From positions 8,672,142 through 8,736,141 of the forward strand of contig NC_085111.1 in NCBI RefSeq assembly GCF_030269925.1: DNA of 64,000 nt. The letters run 5' to 3'. The first letter of the stretch is position 1. Every line of letters begins with the position of its first letter. The stretch is from Bombyx mori (taxonomy: Eukaryota; Arthropoda; Insecta; Lepidoptera; Bombycidae). The notes under the pieces were generated by a model. That model ran no database searches. It worked only from the letters and a program-made list of their open reading frames with translations, and had not been told where the DNA came from. Below are positions 1-11,848 of the stretch, piece by piece. The position numbers were made by a program, and so were the translations under genes.

Positions 1-114
1 AAAAATGTGGCGACATGTACTGGCTACGCCATTAAACGGACCGCGCAAACTAGATAACACTGCAGTTATTGGGTTTTAAGATGTCCCTATCACAAATACT
101 GGCCAAGCGAACAC

Positions 115-330
115 GTAAAATTCGACAGCAGGCTATTACTACTTCTTGCTCAAATCGGGTTTTATTAGCTTGAAATATTTATTTTGTTTGAATGTAACGG
201 AATCGTTGAACGTCATTTTCACCGACTTCAATACATCCGATTACCTCGAAAAATTGCACACGGCTCAGAGAATAATTTTATAAATTCGCCCCGACCAACT
301 TAAGGTACCTGTAAGTATAAAGTAACATCC
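115..330 (+). repeat. Interspersed repeat copy (family a)
   Basis: The phrase taacggaatc.ttgaacgtcat followed by acttcaa recurs at about 36190-36330 and, in part, at 59190-59300. The three copies are diverged and have no visible ends or ORF. The class is unknown; it resembles common lepidopteran low-complexity mobile repeats. Confidence 0.4.
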
Positions 331-555
331 TTTATCCATATGAAATCTAGCCCTAGTAAATACACGGATTTGAAAGGTTTTACTTTTGTTATATTATACA
401 ATTATAATCCATCATCATTTCTTGAACATGTAATATGTATTAAATTTGAAAATGTTCTACGTGACAACAACTTTTAAATTATTAAATACTTACTTATATT
501 AATAACTAGTAGGTAGCTCTGTTCAAAATAATTATGAGCAATCTAAACTAAAGTA

Positions 556-657
556 TTATTTTATTGTTGCTCTTTGACGATAGAAAACAACACTTGTAGC
601 CACACCGATGCAAATTGCTATTCGGATTTTTTGGGATTTCTTCGGTAACTCGCTCCA
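556..657 (-). CDS. Possible terminal exon of a small membrane protein gene
   Basis: On the minus strand a gcag acceptor is followed in frame by 33 codons and a stop. The peptide has a basic start (ELPKKSQKIR), a hydrophobic stretch (IAICIGVATSVVF) and a basic tail ending RATIK, as in a short single-pass membrane protein. An AATAAA motif overlaps the last codons and the stop, which would fit a very short 3' UTR. The frame also stays open upstream of the acceptor, up to about 747, so the exon boundary is not certain. No upstream exon was identified, no family is recognised, and a chance ORF remains possible. Confidence 0.25.
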   Translation of the reverse strand, partial: WSELPKKSQKIRIAICIGVATSVVFYRQRATIK

Positions 658-900
658 CTGCACTGCAGTAGTCCCGTCACAGAAAAAAGTCAACAAGAAA
701 CGACCGTCTAACCGTCCAGCTTCAAATTTATGAACGGAAAATAACAATTTTAAAATTTCAGAAAAACAATTTCCCTACGCAACTAAAACGGGATTGTATT
801 GTAGTATTGTATGTAAAAAATGACTAATACTCGTACATACGTACTTTTAATGGATTATAATAGAGCCCAAACATTTATCGACAGATAAAATCTTTACTAG

Positions 901-1227
901 CCTATACGATATTTTTTTCATTACGCAATCGGCCCAACTCTCTTGTCAAGTACATTGCAAAACGGTTTCGATTCAACTCACAGTACAGTTACTGCAAGGA
1001 ATAAGGATAAATTATCAATCCATCCTTTGTATGTTCGAAAGCCTAACAAGAAAATAATTGGCATCTTAAGTGTTGAATATGCTAGGCTCCTATACTATCA
1101 GATTGTTGCTCAACTTATTCGATCAATGGTAATTAAGAGTAAAAGTTATCGATCAAATTCAAAATATGTACCTTTTAATGAAGCCAACAAACTATCTGGA
1201 CAGCCTCTCGACGAAAAATTCAGATAA
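901..1227 (+). CDS. Unrecognised open frame, possibly a terminal exon
   Basis: The frame opens after a TAG at 898-900, runs 108 codons and ends with TAA at 1225-1227. It has no ATG near its beginning, so if real it would be a 3' exon of a gene entering from the left edge. The composition is protein-like (Lys, Ser, Tyr, Ile rich; ends LDEKFR), but no domain is recognised. A poor polypyrimidine tract precedes any candidate acceptor. Confidence 0.25.
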   Translation, partial: PIRYFFHYAIGPTLLSSTLQNGFDSTHSTVTARNKDKLSIHPLYVRKPNKKIIGILSVEYARLLYYQIVAQLIRSMVIKSKSYRSNSKYVPFNEANKLSGQPLDEKFR

Positions 1228-1299
1228 ACAAATGGTTTTTACAGAAACTCTTACGGCTGGCTTCAAACGGTAGTCTGGATTTAAAAAGATTTAATATTT

Positions 1300-1660
1300 A
1301 TTCCTACTAATATTATATTATAAATGTGAAAGTTTGTAAGAATGTATGGATGTATGTTTGTTACTTTTTCACACAAAAACTACTGAATGGATTTTGATGA
1401 AACTTTACAATAATATAGCTTACCTACACATCAGAATAACGCATAGGCTATAGTTTATAAAGAAATAATGTGAATTACCAAAAATATTACGATAAGGGTC
1501 AAGTAGGAAAAAATCTACCATCTGAAAGCTATTCTAGCGTGCACTGCGAAAACCGTTGAAGTTAGATATGTAGGTATACTGTATTATGGAAATGTTTATC
1601 TTAAATAGTTCTACAAAAAAGCCCGCGACAGCGTATACCTCTCTTTTATGTGTAAACCAT
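1300..1660 (+). repeat. Lepidopteran interspersed repeat, Helitron/MITE-like
   Basis: The stretch contains the phrase cacaaaaactactgaatgga, with gattttgatgaaactt just after it, and later agcccgcgacagcg. This text is characteristic of a very abundant non-coding repeat class in moth genomes. There are no clear termini and no ORF. A related copy with a better 3' end lies at 14836-15225. Confidence 0.4.
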
Positions 1661-1825
1661 AGTGAACCAAAAATGCAATAAAAATTGATAATTTATAATC
1701 GCACATTTGCTAGTCACAAATTGATTCTTAAATTAAAATAAATCTGGTAATTAAAGTATGGAAACTTTGTTTTTTTCACTACATCATTTGGAAAAATATT
1801 TGAATAGTTATGAGCACACCTCCGA

Positions 1826-2600
1826 TTACCCTCTTTAGCCAACCCCATTACCCTGGGCCAGGAAGGTGTCACCCTGAATGCATCCATGACATTCCGCCCC
1901 CATATAAAATCCGACGGCGACCATGCCGCGTTTCTTCTCGGCAGACTCTACCGGAGCGGAGTAAAATGTCCTTTCGGAACAAGGTGACACTTTACAAAAC
2001 TTGCATAAAGCCCGTCAAGACTTACGCAAGTGTGGTGTTCACTCACGCGGCCCGCACACACAGAACACCCTCCAATCTCTACAATCCCACTTATAAAGGC
2101 TAGCCGTCGGAGCTCCGTGGTTCGTGAGGAACGTTGACCTACACGACGACCTGGGCCTCGAATCTATCCAGAAATACATGAAGTCAGCGTCGGAACGGTA
2201 CTTCGATAAGGCTATGCGTCATGATAATCGCCTTATTGGTGCCGCCGCTGACTACTCCCCGAATCCTGATCACGCAGGATCCAGTCACCGTCGACGCCCT
2301 AGATACGTCCTTACGGATCCATCAGTTCCAATAACCCTTGCATTAGCTTTAACACTAGGAGTAGGGACCCCGGTAACCGTGGTCCTCGAACTCGGCCAAC
2401 CTAACCTAAGCATCAGCCCGCTGAGTTTCTCGCCGGATCTTCTCAGCGGGTCGCGATTCCGATCCGGTAGTAGACTCATTCGCGAAACAGCTACTCTTTG
2501 AGGAGTTAGGTCTCGTTTCGAGGCGCTCGAGCAGCTGTTAACAAACCCCACCCCTCCTGACTGAGCCTCTGCTCGCCCACCTGTCCTGGTAAAACTGGAA
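1826..2600 (+). mobile_element. Jockey-like (BMC1-like) LINE, 3' fragment with RT C-terminus
   Basis: Pieces of the C-terminus of a non-LTR reverse transcriptase polyprotein are readable in shifting frames: SFRNKVTLYKTCIKPVKTYA, then LRNVDLHDDLGLES-like text, then the serine/arginine-rich tail. This is followed by the 3' region with the signature ctgagtttctcgccggatct. The second copy at 52690-53250 has the same order. The frame is broken by several shifts, so this is a dead fragment. The Jockey/BMC1 assignment is from memory of Bombyx LINEs; the non-LTR identity is firmer than the family name. Confidence 0.7.
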
Positions 2601-2754
2601 AGGCCTCCGGGCCACCAGTAACTCTACTCTACTGAACTACCAGTAACGAATTCTCTAATATAAAAAAATAAATAAAAATAATGAGTATAAACAACCGAGT
2701 GCGCGATATCACGAAAGATGAATAATAGAAAATTCAATAAGATCAATAATAAAT

Positions 2755-2797
2755 TACAGTTCCCGAAACAAAGCGCGGGCGGGTCGGTAGTATGAAA
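2755..2797 (+). repeat. Helitron-like 3' end remnant
   Basis: The text aaagcgcgggcgggtcggtagta closely matches the end of the longer repeat at 15205-15222 (aagcgagggcgggtcgctagta). Only the GC-rich terminal segment is recognisable here. Confidence 0.3.
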
Positions 2798-2894
2798 TAA
2801 TTTACTTTGCACATTCCAATTTAATCTACCAGAAGTTCTGTTAATGCAGCAAATAGGTAGGTACTATTAATTAAATAGCGTAGCGTTAATTTTT

Positions 2895-3330
2895 TTTTTC
2901 CTACCTATGCTGATAGCCTTGAGAGGCTATTTTAGCTTCACCCTAACGTTTGTAGGTGAGCTCACGGGGCTCAACCGGAGAGTTGCTAACACTGACCTTA
3001 AGTGTATAATCTATGCACTGACCCTAGCAAGAGCAGTGCTTCGCAGAATCTACCACCGAATCGGAAACACGACCCACTGAGAAGATCCGACGAGAAACTC
3101 AGTGGGCTGTGTCTATGGGTTAGTTCGCTCGTCGAGCCCTTCGTCGCAAGCGACGAGTTCGATGAGGATGGTGACCGGTGCATGTAGTGCCTAAAAGCAC
3201 CGTTAATGGATCAGGAGGATCCGTAATGACGTGCTTTGGGCGACGTCGACGGTTTACCATTCGGTCTACTGGGTAGGGTATGTAGTTTCCAGCGGCTACG
3301 ATGAGAGGGTTCTCATGTCCCCGTAGCGTT
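2895..3330 (-). mobile_element. Jockey-like LINE 3' fragment, antisense
   Basis: This is the reverse complement of the 3' tail shared with 5100-5540, 11047-11420, 57325-57510 and others: gagaaactcagtgggctgtg, then tcgtcgagcccttcgtcgca. A short insert containing taagtgtataatct interrupts it near 3000; the same text occurs in the inverted repeat at 11483-11587. Confidence 0.7.
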
Positions 3331-3369
3331 CATAGGTTTTTAATTAACAAACTAGTCGCAATAAAACAG

Positions 3370-4124
3370 TTTATTTGTACATCATTTTTTTATTTATCAA
3401 CAAACGACACCGTTAAATCTAATCACAGGTCTAAAAATTACATTCTAAAATATCATATTTAAACACAAGAACACTTTCAATATTATATCAAAATACCACC
3501 CAACACATTGTTCGATTCATGTCTTAAAATACGCGGGCAGCGAGTCACGTTTTTACCTCATTTTCGTTAAGAAAAACAAAAGAACAAAAACAGTTAAGGA
3601 AATAGTTAAATCATACAACCCAATCTCTAGAAACTATATTAATTTTGAAAATATTAAGAAGCATGCAGCATGTGAATATTGATCAGAATATTCAATATAG
3701 TGAATAAGTCGACGTCATGTCTAGTTTGTATACAAGTCGTAATTTAAAATCATCCTCTCGGACAAAAATCTTTACCATAATGAAAACACTATACAAATAA
3801 AGAAACTACTAAAAACCTGAAGTGATTTTTTTTATAATATAAATAACAAAAGGTTCAAGTTATGTAAAATGTAGTCCACTTTCAGATATAAATACATAAA
3901 TACAAATAATATCCATGTCAATACAATTCTATCAGCACTCACAGTCATCATATATTTTATCTAAAAACTAAATTATATCTAAATTTAAAACATAAACAAA
4001 GCAGGTACCTTAAAACAAGCTTAATATAAAACTCAGTCCATTAAATTAACATTACAAATCAGAAAAGTACACACATGTCCATATTATTTCTATATTCCTA
4101 CATATTTTGGTAATTGAATTTAAT
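3370..4124 (-). other. Probable cyclin B 3' UTR
   Basis: AT-rich, ORF-free sequence runs from the cyclin B stop codon to two AATAAA motifs on the minus strand (3389-3394 and 3370-3375). No repeat is recognised. The extent is inferred from the poly(A) signals. Confidence 0.5.
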
Positions 4125-7100
4125 CTAAGGGCTTGGGCTTGATATCTTTGCGAGTTCATAAATCGCTTCGCTTTTCAACTGCGGAAGACTGGAAACTTTA
4201 GCCAACGTCGTGTCCAAATATTTGTTATATACGGCTTTATATTTGGAATTTTCAATGTTAATAACAATCTTTGCGATTTTCCTTATAATCGGATCTATGT
4301 GGTCAAGATCGTACCCAGAGTAGTAAGACAAGGTAGACGTCCATACTTCGGAGAGTGTCTTGCTCGATAGCAAATGAAGTGAGAGGCAGATTGCTGCCGC
4401 TGCTAGTTCTGACGGTCGATAATGGGCCATAGTATATTCGACTAGACAGAGATCAACAAAGTATTTGGCCAAATGATGATTCCTCGATGTACCACGTGCG
4501 GCTTTTACAAATCTAGAATAACATAAAAATTATCAATAACACGTCAGCGCAAAAGTGGCCTAACCCATAATTCATATTCGTGCTTATGTATTGCAATTTA
4601 TTTAAAACATAATAAATTTTGATGCAAAATCGGCTTATCCTTAGTTTCATCCATAGATGCCTTTTGGAAACATCATTTTAGCGCATATTTTTTTTGCCTA
4701 CGGAGTATTGTAAAGGTAAATTCGAACTTCATTTTCTCCATACTAACTATGGTAAGCTTAGGCCACTTTTGCGCTGACGGCCTCATATATAAACAAGTTT
4801 TTGACTGCATTACTTACATTTCAAATAATACGATGACTGTCTTGCAGAAAATAAAAATTTTATGCAAGTGGACCTAACAATTTAAAATTTTGAAAAATTG
4901 ATATATCATGAGGTCCTTTCCTGAAGTGGTGTTAAAGTCTTAATTTATGTATAAAGAAATTTGTTTTTAGGTATAAACGAACCCATTATTCACTTAGTAT
5001 TAGGTAGTTAGTTACCAGAGCCCATAGAACACCATGATTCCGACTAAAACAAGAGGTTGAAGTCTCAAAGGCACTATTAAAAGCACACCCATGATTCAAA
5101 CTGGAACGAATTGTTTTATTTTTTTTCCTACTTAAGCTGGTAGCCTTGAGAGGCCATTCCAGCGGAACCTTAACTAGTAGGTGAGAGCTCACGGGGCTCA
5201 AACCTGACGAAGTTGCTAACACGAACCCTAGCAAGAGCCGTGCTTCGCAGAATCTACCACCGGATCGGAAACGCGACCCTGAGAAGATCCGGCGAGAAAC
5301 TCAGTGGGCTGTGTCTGAGGGTTAATTTACTCGTCGAGCCCTTCGTCGCAAGCGACGGGTTCGACGAGAACGGTGACCGATGCTTAAAGTACCTAAAAGC
5401 ACCGTTAGTGGATCGGGAGGATCCGAAATGACGTGTTTTGGGCGACGTCGACTGCTTTCCATTCTTTCCGCAGGATCGGGAATGTAGTTACCGGCGGCCA
5501 CGGTGAGAGGGTTCTCGTGTCGTGCCTCTTAATCGAAGTGGACGCTATTGTAAAAATCGTTTGCGCACATAGGAGCCTGTGTTAAGTACGTATTTACTTG
5601 ATTTGCCTTAATTGACACCTGCCTACAGATTCGTAACAATGGCATAGTTTCATTGCTTTATGAGAATGCACCCGACGTCTTTTCTCTTTATGATGACTTA
5701 ACGTAACATTACGATTATACCACTATTTTTCCAAACAAATTAATTCTGTTAAAAAAAAGTTTTAAATTACATATTTCAGATTTATTGTTTGTTTTCTACT
5801 ACCATCTGCAACCTACCACTGCTACCACCAATTCTTCAATGCACTTAGTCCAAAGGTTCTACTATTCAATTAGGACAAAGTTGCCTAAATCAGGAGAAGG
5901 ATGGAATTCGTTTTCATATTATAAGATGCTCAATACATCAATATAGAAATAAAAAAAAGACAATCACAATACCTTCTAAGAAAACTCAAAGGTATCGGTC
6001 TCGCAAGACAGAAGCCCAGTTTGCACATAATGTCTCTCTCACAGCGGAATACATCAGACTTGGTGTAGGCATTATCAGTGACATAAACAAAATCGCCAAC
6101 ATCTGGAGCGTAGATCTCTTCATACTTGCTTGCTATGAACATAGCCGTCACACCGACTAATTGTAATTGATTGCGCTGGACATTTGGAACAACCTGTACA
6201 AAGCAGTAATGTTTAATATTTGGTCATTTTTTGTTACTTACATGATAATAATACTCTTTTGAAGTCCTCGTGGCCTAAAGAATAAGACGTCCGGTGCATC
6301 GTATCTAACGATGCAACGATGTTCGAATTCCGTAGGTGGGAACCAATTTTTCTAATGAAACACGTACTTAACCAATGTTCATGATTGACTTCCACGGTGA
6401 AGGAATAACATCTTATAATAAAAATCAAACCCGCAAGATTATATTTTGCGTAATTACTGGTGGTAGGACCTTTTGTAAATCTGCACGGGTTGGTACCACC
6501 ATCTTGCCTATTTCCGCCTGAAGCAGTAATGGGTTTGATTTGAAGGATGGGGCAGCTGTAGTAACTATACTGAGACCTTAGAACTTATACCTCAAGGTGG
6601 GTGGTGCATATACGTTGTAGATGTCTATGGGCTCCGGTAACCAGTTAACACCCGGTGGGCTGTGAGCTTGCCCACCCAGATAAGCAATAATAATAAAAAA
6701 CTCAAGTTTCTTAACTTCTCACCCTTTAATCCTAATATTCAATCTATCTGGTGATAATGGCTATTCTGAGCTAACAAAGATCAATACTATGGGACAGTAG
6801 TTCTGTTGTAATCACATATTCTGACTTGAAGAGTAGAGCCAGCAGGTAATACATTTAAGACTGAATTTAGTCTTAAGGATGATATGGTATTTCAATTCCC
6901 ACAGAATAGTCATAGGAAAACAAGTATTCCCCCCATTAAACCAGATGGTTTGCTTTTATGCTGCACATACTACTTAGATCACTATACCTGCAAATATCTG
7001 TCAATAATGCCAACAGTGAGATGGAATGTCTCCAATACTAATGAGAATTGGCGTTGAACTTCCACAAGCCAATCAATGAGTGTTGCTCTCATTTTGCCAG

Positions 7101-9960
7101 TTATAACAGTCTGAAATAAAAAAAATACATGTTTCAAAACCTATTGCAAAAAGGCATGCCTTAGGCTCAAATTTATTGTTGCATTCAATGTTCCTAAGAT
7201 TTCAATTACTTTAGATTACTTTACTCTAAAAAATATGTACAATACTTATCATTCATTAGTTTTACTTACATAGCCTTCTTACATCATTTAATGTTCAACA
7301 GAATTGGTTCATTCAACTCAGATCAGACTCAGCTACCCACCATTATAGTCTTAAATTACAAAATCAGACTGGAACACATTATTGCTTCATGGCCATAATG
7401 GACAGGCTGATATAAACGCAACAAATAGTGCCAACCAGATTATTGAAGCACAAGGAAACATTACAGCAAATTACTACTAATAGAGAGAGTAATAAGACTG
7501 TATAAATAAATTTTATGACAAAACTTTATTAATGCTCAAGGCAGCTGTCGCATATTATTATTAACTATATTCATTATAATCCTATATTATTATAGTCTAA
7601 AAGTTTTCAATTATTTCTAGTACCAATTCAAATTTTCTTTTCTTTTTTTTCTAAATATAATAAACAACATACGTAATGATAAACCAACCAGGTAGAAATT
7701 TACAAAAAAGTATTAAATATATGAGAACGACAGTTTACCTGCTTTTTTAAATGATCAGGCTCAATAGAATATTTCTCTTCCAATTCAGTCAAGTATTTGT
7801 AAATGTCCTTGATATACATAGACATTAGCAAAGGGCTGTTGTTGTCTCCGGCATCAATATCTTCAATATCCTCAGGCAGTGGAGGTGTAATATCAAACAC
7901 AGTTTCAAAGAATTCAGCTTGCTTTTCTACCTTGGCTTTATCTATTAAGCCCATTCCCTTCTCAGGGTATGTTTCAGCTAGTTTTAACTTTCCTAATGAT
8001 TCGATTGGGTCTTTTAATGCTAGTTTTGTTTTCCGTAAAGAGTCAGTTCCATCTTTTAGATGTGATTTGGATGTTCTTAATTCTTTATTTTCCTTTAGCA
8101 TGGGCAGCTTTGTCTTTTTTGTGTCTTGACATTTCTTAGTTTGTATGTAGATGTTAATTGATTCTTTTATTTCATTTGGCTTGTTCTGATTATCTTTTAA
8201 AGCGACCTAAAAATATATTAATTAATTTGGCATCTTAATGTTTTTCTCATCTAAGCATTTTACATTTATTTATTTATTTTTGTAGTAATCTGTATGGACT
8301 CAAAACCTAGATTGTCTTTAGTGGTTACTTGAACCCATAGATATCACAATGTGAATGCTGCCACTCACCTTGAGACATAAGTTCAGAGTCTTAGTTTTAA
8401 CAGGACAACAGCTGCCCCACCCTTCAACTGTAATGCATGGTGGTGGTACCTGCCCCATGCTGGCTCACAAGATGCCCTATCATCAGTATTATCACCAGTA
8501 AATAACCATACCAGTAAATTGCTTATACAGGTGGCCATGACCTCGTTAACCCATATAATTCATAAATAAAAAATTATAATAATAGTAGGCTGGGTGTATT
8601 TGGACCACATCTTTCAACTTTTCAATACTCACATGTAAATGCAGGTGACATTTGAGAATACAGTCCTATAGGCTAACAGTAGGTGTGACTGTGTTTAGTT
8701 TTCAGATAGCTATATTGCATTAGTAACACGTACCATGCTCATGAATGATCACATTAGTAATGTGCCATTACTATAAATCTTTATTTAAACTATATGCACA
8801 AGCATAACTCAGATTGACCAGCTAGCTGATGACAGCAATAATTATATGTGAACAGCAATACCAGATTGTGATGTCTTTTGATGTACAATGTTAGTAGTTT
8901 AGTCTAACTATAATATCAAAATCTGTCAGTAATAGGACAATAGTAAATCTGCTACTGGTGCTGGATTATTTTCTACATTACTACAGTATTAATGTCTACA
9001 TAGAATACCATATAACTCAGATATGTTTTACAAAGGTTTTTACCCTGGTACGAGTTACAGCTCTGGCGGTCAATCCAGCAGTGCTCTCTTCACGGCGGAG
9101 TGGGGGCCTTGAAGATGGCTGAATAACATTTTTGACAGCTAATCCTGTGTCTACTTTTGATGTTACATGACTATAGTTGCTGTAGAAATAAATTAAGTAA
9201 AAATATTTGTATTCATCATCATCATTGCATTAATGTTAGTATTACAAATATAAAAGCTGATAAAATTATACTATTAATTTATCATTCATAATTTACATTT
9301 TAAAATTTTGTTGAATATGTGTGAAAGACGATGTGTAAAAGGGGACTGAGCGAAGAAATGGTATATGATAGAAAACATGTTGCGCCAGCCTCAGGTGAAT
9401 GGGAGAAGGAGGAGGAGGAGGAGGAGAACAGGAGAATATTATATTATATCTTTCTTTATAGTATAGTATATACATTGAAATTAAAATTACAGTTCATTTA
9501 AATGTCAGTTATATTTAAGGATTCTATTCCGATCCGATGATTATTTCTGTATAACACGGAGTTTTTTTTTTTTTAAATATGGGAATTATGTTAGATCTTT
9601 TAAAATGAGGGTAGTTACTATCAAATTCTTATGGATTATCTGACCTTCGTACTACGCCACGGTTTAGGGTGGCTTTTTTCTCAAATTCAGCAGTTGTAAC
9701 GGCAACTTTGCCGAGAGCTTCGCGTTGAACTTGCACATTTGTGTTCAAATCACCTAACGCCCCACGTACTGTTAATCCCAGCCTTTTTGTAGGGACGGCT
9801 CCATTACCTTTCCCGCGGACACCAGCATACAGATTTTCTTGGTCTTGAATCTGTGCCTGAAAATGTTTAAATTACATAAAAACGTTAAACATTCAGGTAA
9901 AAATGTTTTGCACATTTTAATTATACTTACCGATCTATGCCGCCTTAGTTGAATTTCCAT
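4125..9960 (-). CDS. CycB: G2/mitotic-specific cyclin B
   Basis: Regulatory subunit of CDK1 that drives entry into mitosis. Seven coding exons join in phase: 9931-9960, 9645-9856, 9044-9179, 7739-8206, 6988-7110, 5973-6193 and 4125-4512, giving about 525 residues. The start is the ATG at 9960 (AATCATGG context); the frame upstream has no other ATG. A destruction box [10 protein letters not shown] lies at residues 41-50 and explains APC/C-dependent turnover. The first cyclin fold starts near residue 289 with [13 protein letters not shown]. It continues through [20 protein letters not shown] (exon 6) into the C-terminal fold with [15 protein letters not shown] (exon 7), all hallmarks of B-type cyclins. 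All introns are GT-AG; the exon 2 donor (GTCAGA) is weak. Introns 3, 5 and 6 contain SINE or LINE insertions. Exon 4 encodes a less conserved Lys-rich linker. Confidence 0.93.
5095..5540 (-). mobile_element. Jockey-like LINE 3' fragment in cyclin B intron 6
   Basis: This is the same antisense LINE tail as at 2895-3330: gctcacggggctcaaacctg, then gatccggcgagaaactcagt, then gttctcgtgtcgtgcc. It is 5'-truncated and non-coding, and lies in the same orientation as the host gene. Confidence 0.7.
6261..6700 (+). mobile_element. Bm1 SINE (diverged, near full length) in cyclin B intron 5
   Basis: It begins with the tRNA-like head gtggcctaaagaataagacg and a B-box-like gttcgaattcc. It continues through the Bm1 body (attactggtggtaggacc; ggggcagctg; gtagatgtctatgggctcc) and ends in an A-rich tail. 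Many substitutions relative to the copy at 59421 suggest an older insertion. Confidence 0.85.
8270..8510 (-). mobile_element. Degenerate 5'-truncated Bm1 SINE in cyclin B intron 3
   Basis: The antisense Bm1 3' half is recognisable: cttgagacataagttc, then cagctgccccacccttcaa, then catcagtattatcaccagta. It is strongly diverged, and the tRNA-like head is absent. Confidence 0.7.
9402..9428 (+). repeat. (GGA)n microsatellite in cyclin B intron 2
   Basis: A run of about six ggagga-type units lies between exons 2 and 3 of cyclin B. Confidence 0.8.
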
Positions 9961-9999
9961 GATTGTTATATTGTCACGATTCTTAGTTTTCACTTAGTA

Positions 10000-10198
10000 T
10001 TCAAAAACTTTGTTGAATGTAAATAAATTTACATTCAAACAATTTAACTGCCTTTACCGTCCAACGATGTTTTATTTTAGTTATTTCACCAATATTTTCC
10101 CAATGTAACGGTTTGTCGTTTGGATTTTAGAACGAGTGAAATTCATTGGGCATTAACGTGATTGGCTAAATGTTGTAAATTCTCTCATCGTTCATTGG
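10000..10198 (-). promoter_or_regulatory. Cyclin B upstream region: five CCAAT boxes and CHR-like motifs
   Basis: Read on the gene's strand there are CCAAT boxes at 10198-10194, 10165-10161 and 10149-10145, and two more in the opposite orientation at 10100-10104 and 10089-10093. Two boxes are exactly 33 bp apart. TTTGAA motifs (CHR-type) lie at 10039-10034 and 10005-10000, between the boxes and the ATG at 9960. Phased NF-Y sites plus a CHR are typical of animal mitotic gene promoters. The motifs are visible; their function here is inferred. Confidence 0.55.
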
Positions 10199-10810
10199 TT
10201 CTTCATATTGACCATAGACTATAAACAAAATTTATCTATTGACAGAACGGAAACCAGACACGAATCTTCCAAAAAACATATCACGGAAACAAATGAATGT
10301 TTAAAAGTTAGAAAGATGGCAATTTGTACGAAATAAACATTGAAATAATTTTATCAATTTGAAAAGTAGCATTCACTTTTTGCAAAAACTATTTTTACAT
10401 TTACTAACCAAAATTGATACGAAAGTCACCAATGGCAGCTGACCACTGTATCGAGTAACAGATAAGATGTATTGTACTTACGTACGATAAAAAGTATCAA
10501 AACGTTTTATTCCAATTTCCCCGGTATTGCTAGCGTCAATTTCGTTTTTCCCTTTTTGCCATCAGATCCTGGTAGACCTTTAACTACATAGCCGATCCTA
10601 CGGACCATGTCGGAGTTTGAATATGTAAGCATGGCAGGCAGCATTTCACACATGTAAGGTTACAGATTTCGAATATTGGAATGCTTATTTAAATGTTTAA
10701 AACAAATAATTTTCTTCTCTTCAGTGATGACAATGACTTCTCATCTAGACACAACCGTGCTACATCTTTAGAGATTTATAAAATAAAACATTTTAATGGT
10801 GTATTAATGT
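10199..10810. other. Intergenic stretch, nothing recognised
   Basis: AT-rich sequence between the cyclin B upstream region and a LINE fragment. No convincing ORF, RNA gene or known repeat was seen. Confidence 0.5.
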
Positions 10811-10814
10811 ACAA

Positions 10815-11010
10815 ATACAATTACGGGTCGTATAGAGGGCAAGCGCGCCGTGGGCAGAACACCAGCCAAATGGTCAGACCTAGTAAGAGAAGTGGTAGTC
10901 TGTACCATTCGGTCCATGCCACCCATGATCGAATACAGTAGAAAAACGTCACATGTGGTCGCGATCCCCAGTAGTCCGGAAACGATATAGAAGAGAGAAT
11001 AGTGTACAAA
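10815..11010 (+). mobile_element. Possible RTE-type LINE C-terminal fragment
   Basis: One frame reads AVGRTPAKWSDLVREVV, which resembles the GRPxxRWSD tail of RTE-clade reverse transcriptases (compare the better copy at 26580-26930). Short and broken. Confidence 0.35.
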
Positions 11011-11046
11011 GTGTTTGAAATATAATTATACTAACAATGAAGCAGA

Positions 11047-11425
11047 GTGTTTATAAATAGCTCCTCACCTCCAGAACCCAATCCCCTCAAATTTAACCGT
11101 CCAACAAACCAAATGGTAAATAGTCGACGTCGCCCAAAGCACATCTCGGATCCTCCCGATCCACTAACGGTGCTTTTAGGTACCCCAAGTCGTCGAACTC
11201 GATTTGCGACGAAGGGCTCGGCGAGTAAATTAAACCACAGACACAGCCCACTGAATTTCTCACCGGATCTTCTCAGTGGGCCGCGTTTCCGATCAGGTAG
11301 TAGATTCTGCCAAGCACGGCTCTTGCTAGGATTCGTGTTAGCAACATCGTCAGGTTTGAGCCCCGTGAGCTCACCTACTAGCCTGGCGACGCTGACATGG
11401 TCTCTCTAGACCATCATTCAGCATA
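11047..11425 (+). mobile_element. Jockey-like LINE 3' fragment
   Basis: An open frame of 120 codons covers the end of the LINE polyprotein ([19 protein letters not shown]) and the 3' region with gagctcacctactagc. It is 5'-truncated, lies upstream of guanylate kinase, and has sense orientation relative to that gene. Confidence 0.75.
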
Positions 11426-11482
11426 AATAGGGGAAAAAAAGAAAAAACGTATTAGTCTGTGAATGTATCGACAACCAAATAT

Positions 11483-11587
11483 TAAGTGTATAATCTGAGC
11501 CAAAAGGTACACTAAGCAATAGCCGTAAACAGAAAAACTGAAAAATTATATACGCACTGTGCAGTTCATAGATTATACATACACTTA
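11483..11587. repeat. Imperfect inverted repeat, MITE-like
   Basis: The left end taagtgtataatct is mirrored by agattatacatacactta at the right end; the arms differ by a 4-bp duplication. A fragment of the same text is embedded in the LINE copy near 3000. No clear target duplication was found. Confidence 0.35.
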
Positions 11588-11848
11588 TTAAATTTGTGAG
11601 TGTAGTTGTAAGTAATTTTACAAACGTTTATTTAAGTTTATGAAATTGTGCTTGTTTTATGCGAGGTAGTAAAGTAAATTTTAAATATTAATAGCCACTG
11701 CCAGATCTTGTGATTTTATCGCTTACTGAAAACTGAATAACAACCCTAACCACGTTCTTGAAACTCTGTAAGTATCGAAATATAATAATAAACAAGCAGT
11801 TTTTTGCGACCTAATATAATTAAATTAATATTTTTAGTTATTGCTACA

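Noticed and set aside
11804..11848. Upstream N-terminal extension of guanylate kinase
   Set aside because: An acceptor at 11837 lies inside it, so these codons are intronic; the ATG at 11849 matches the family start.
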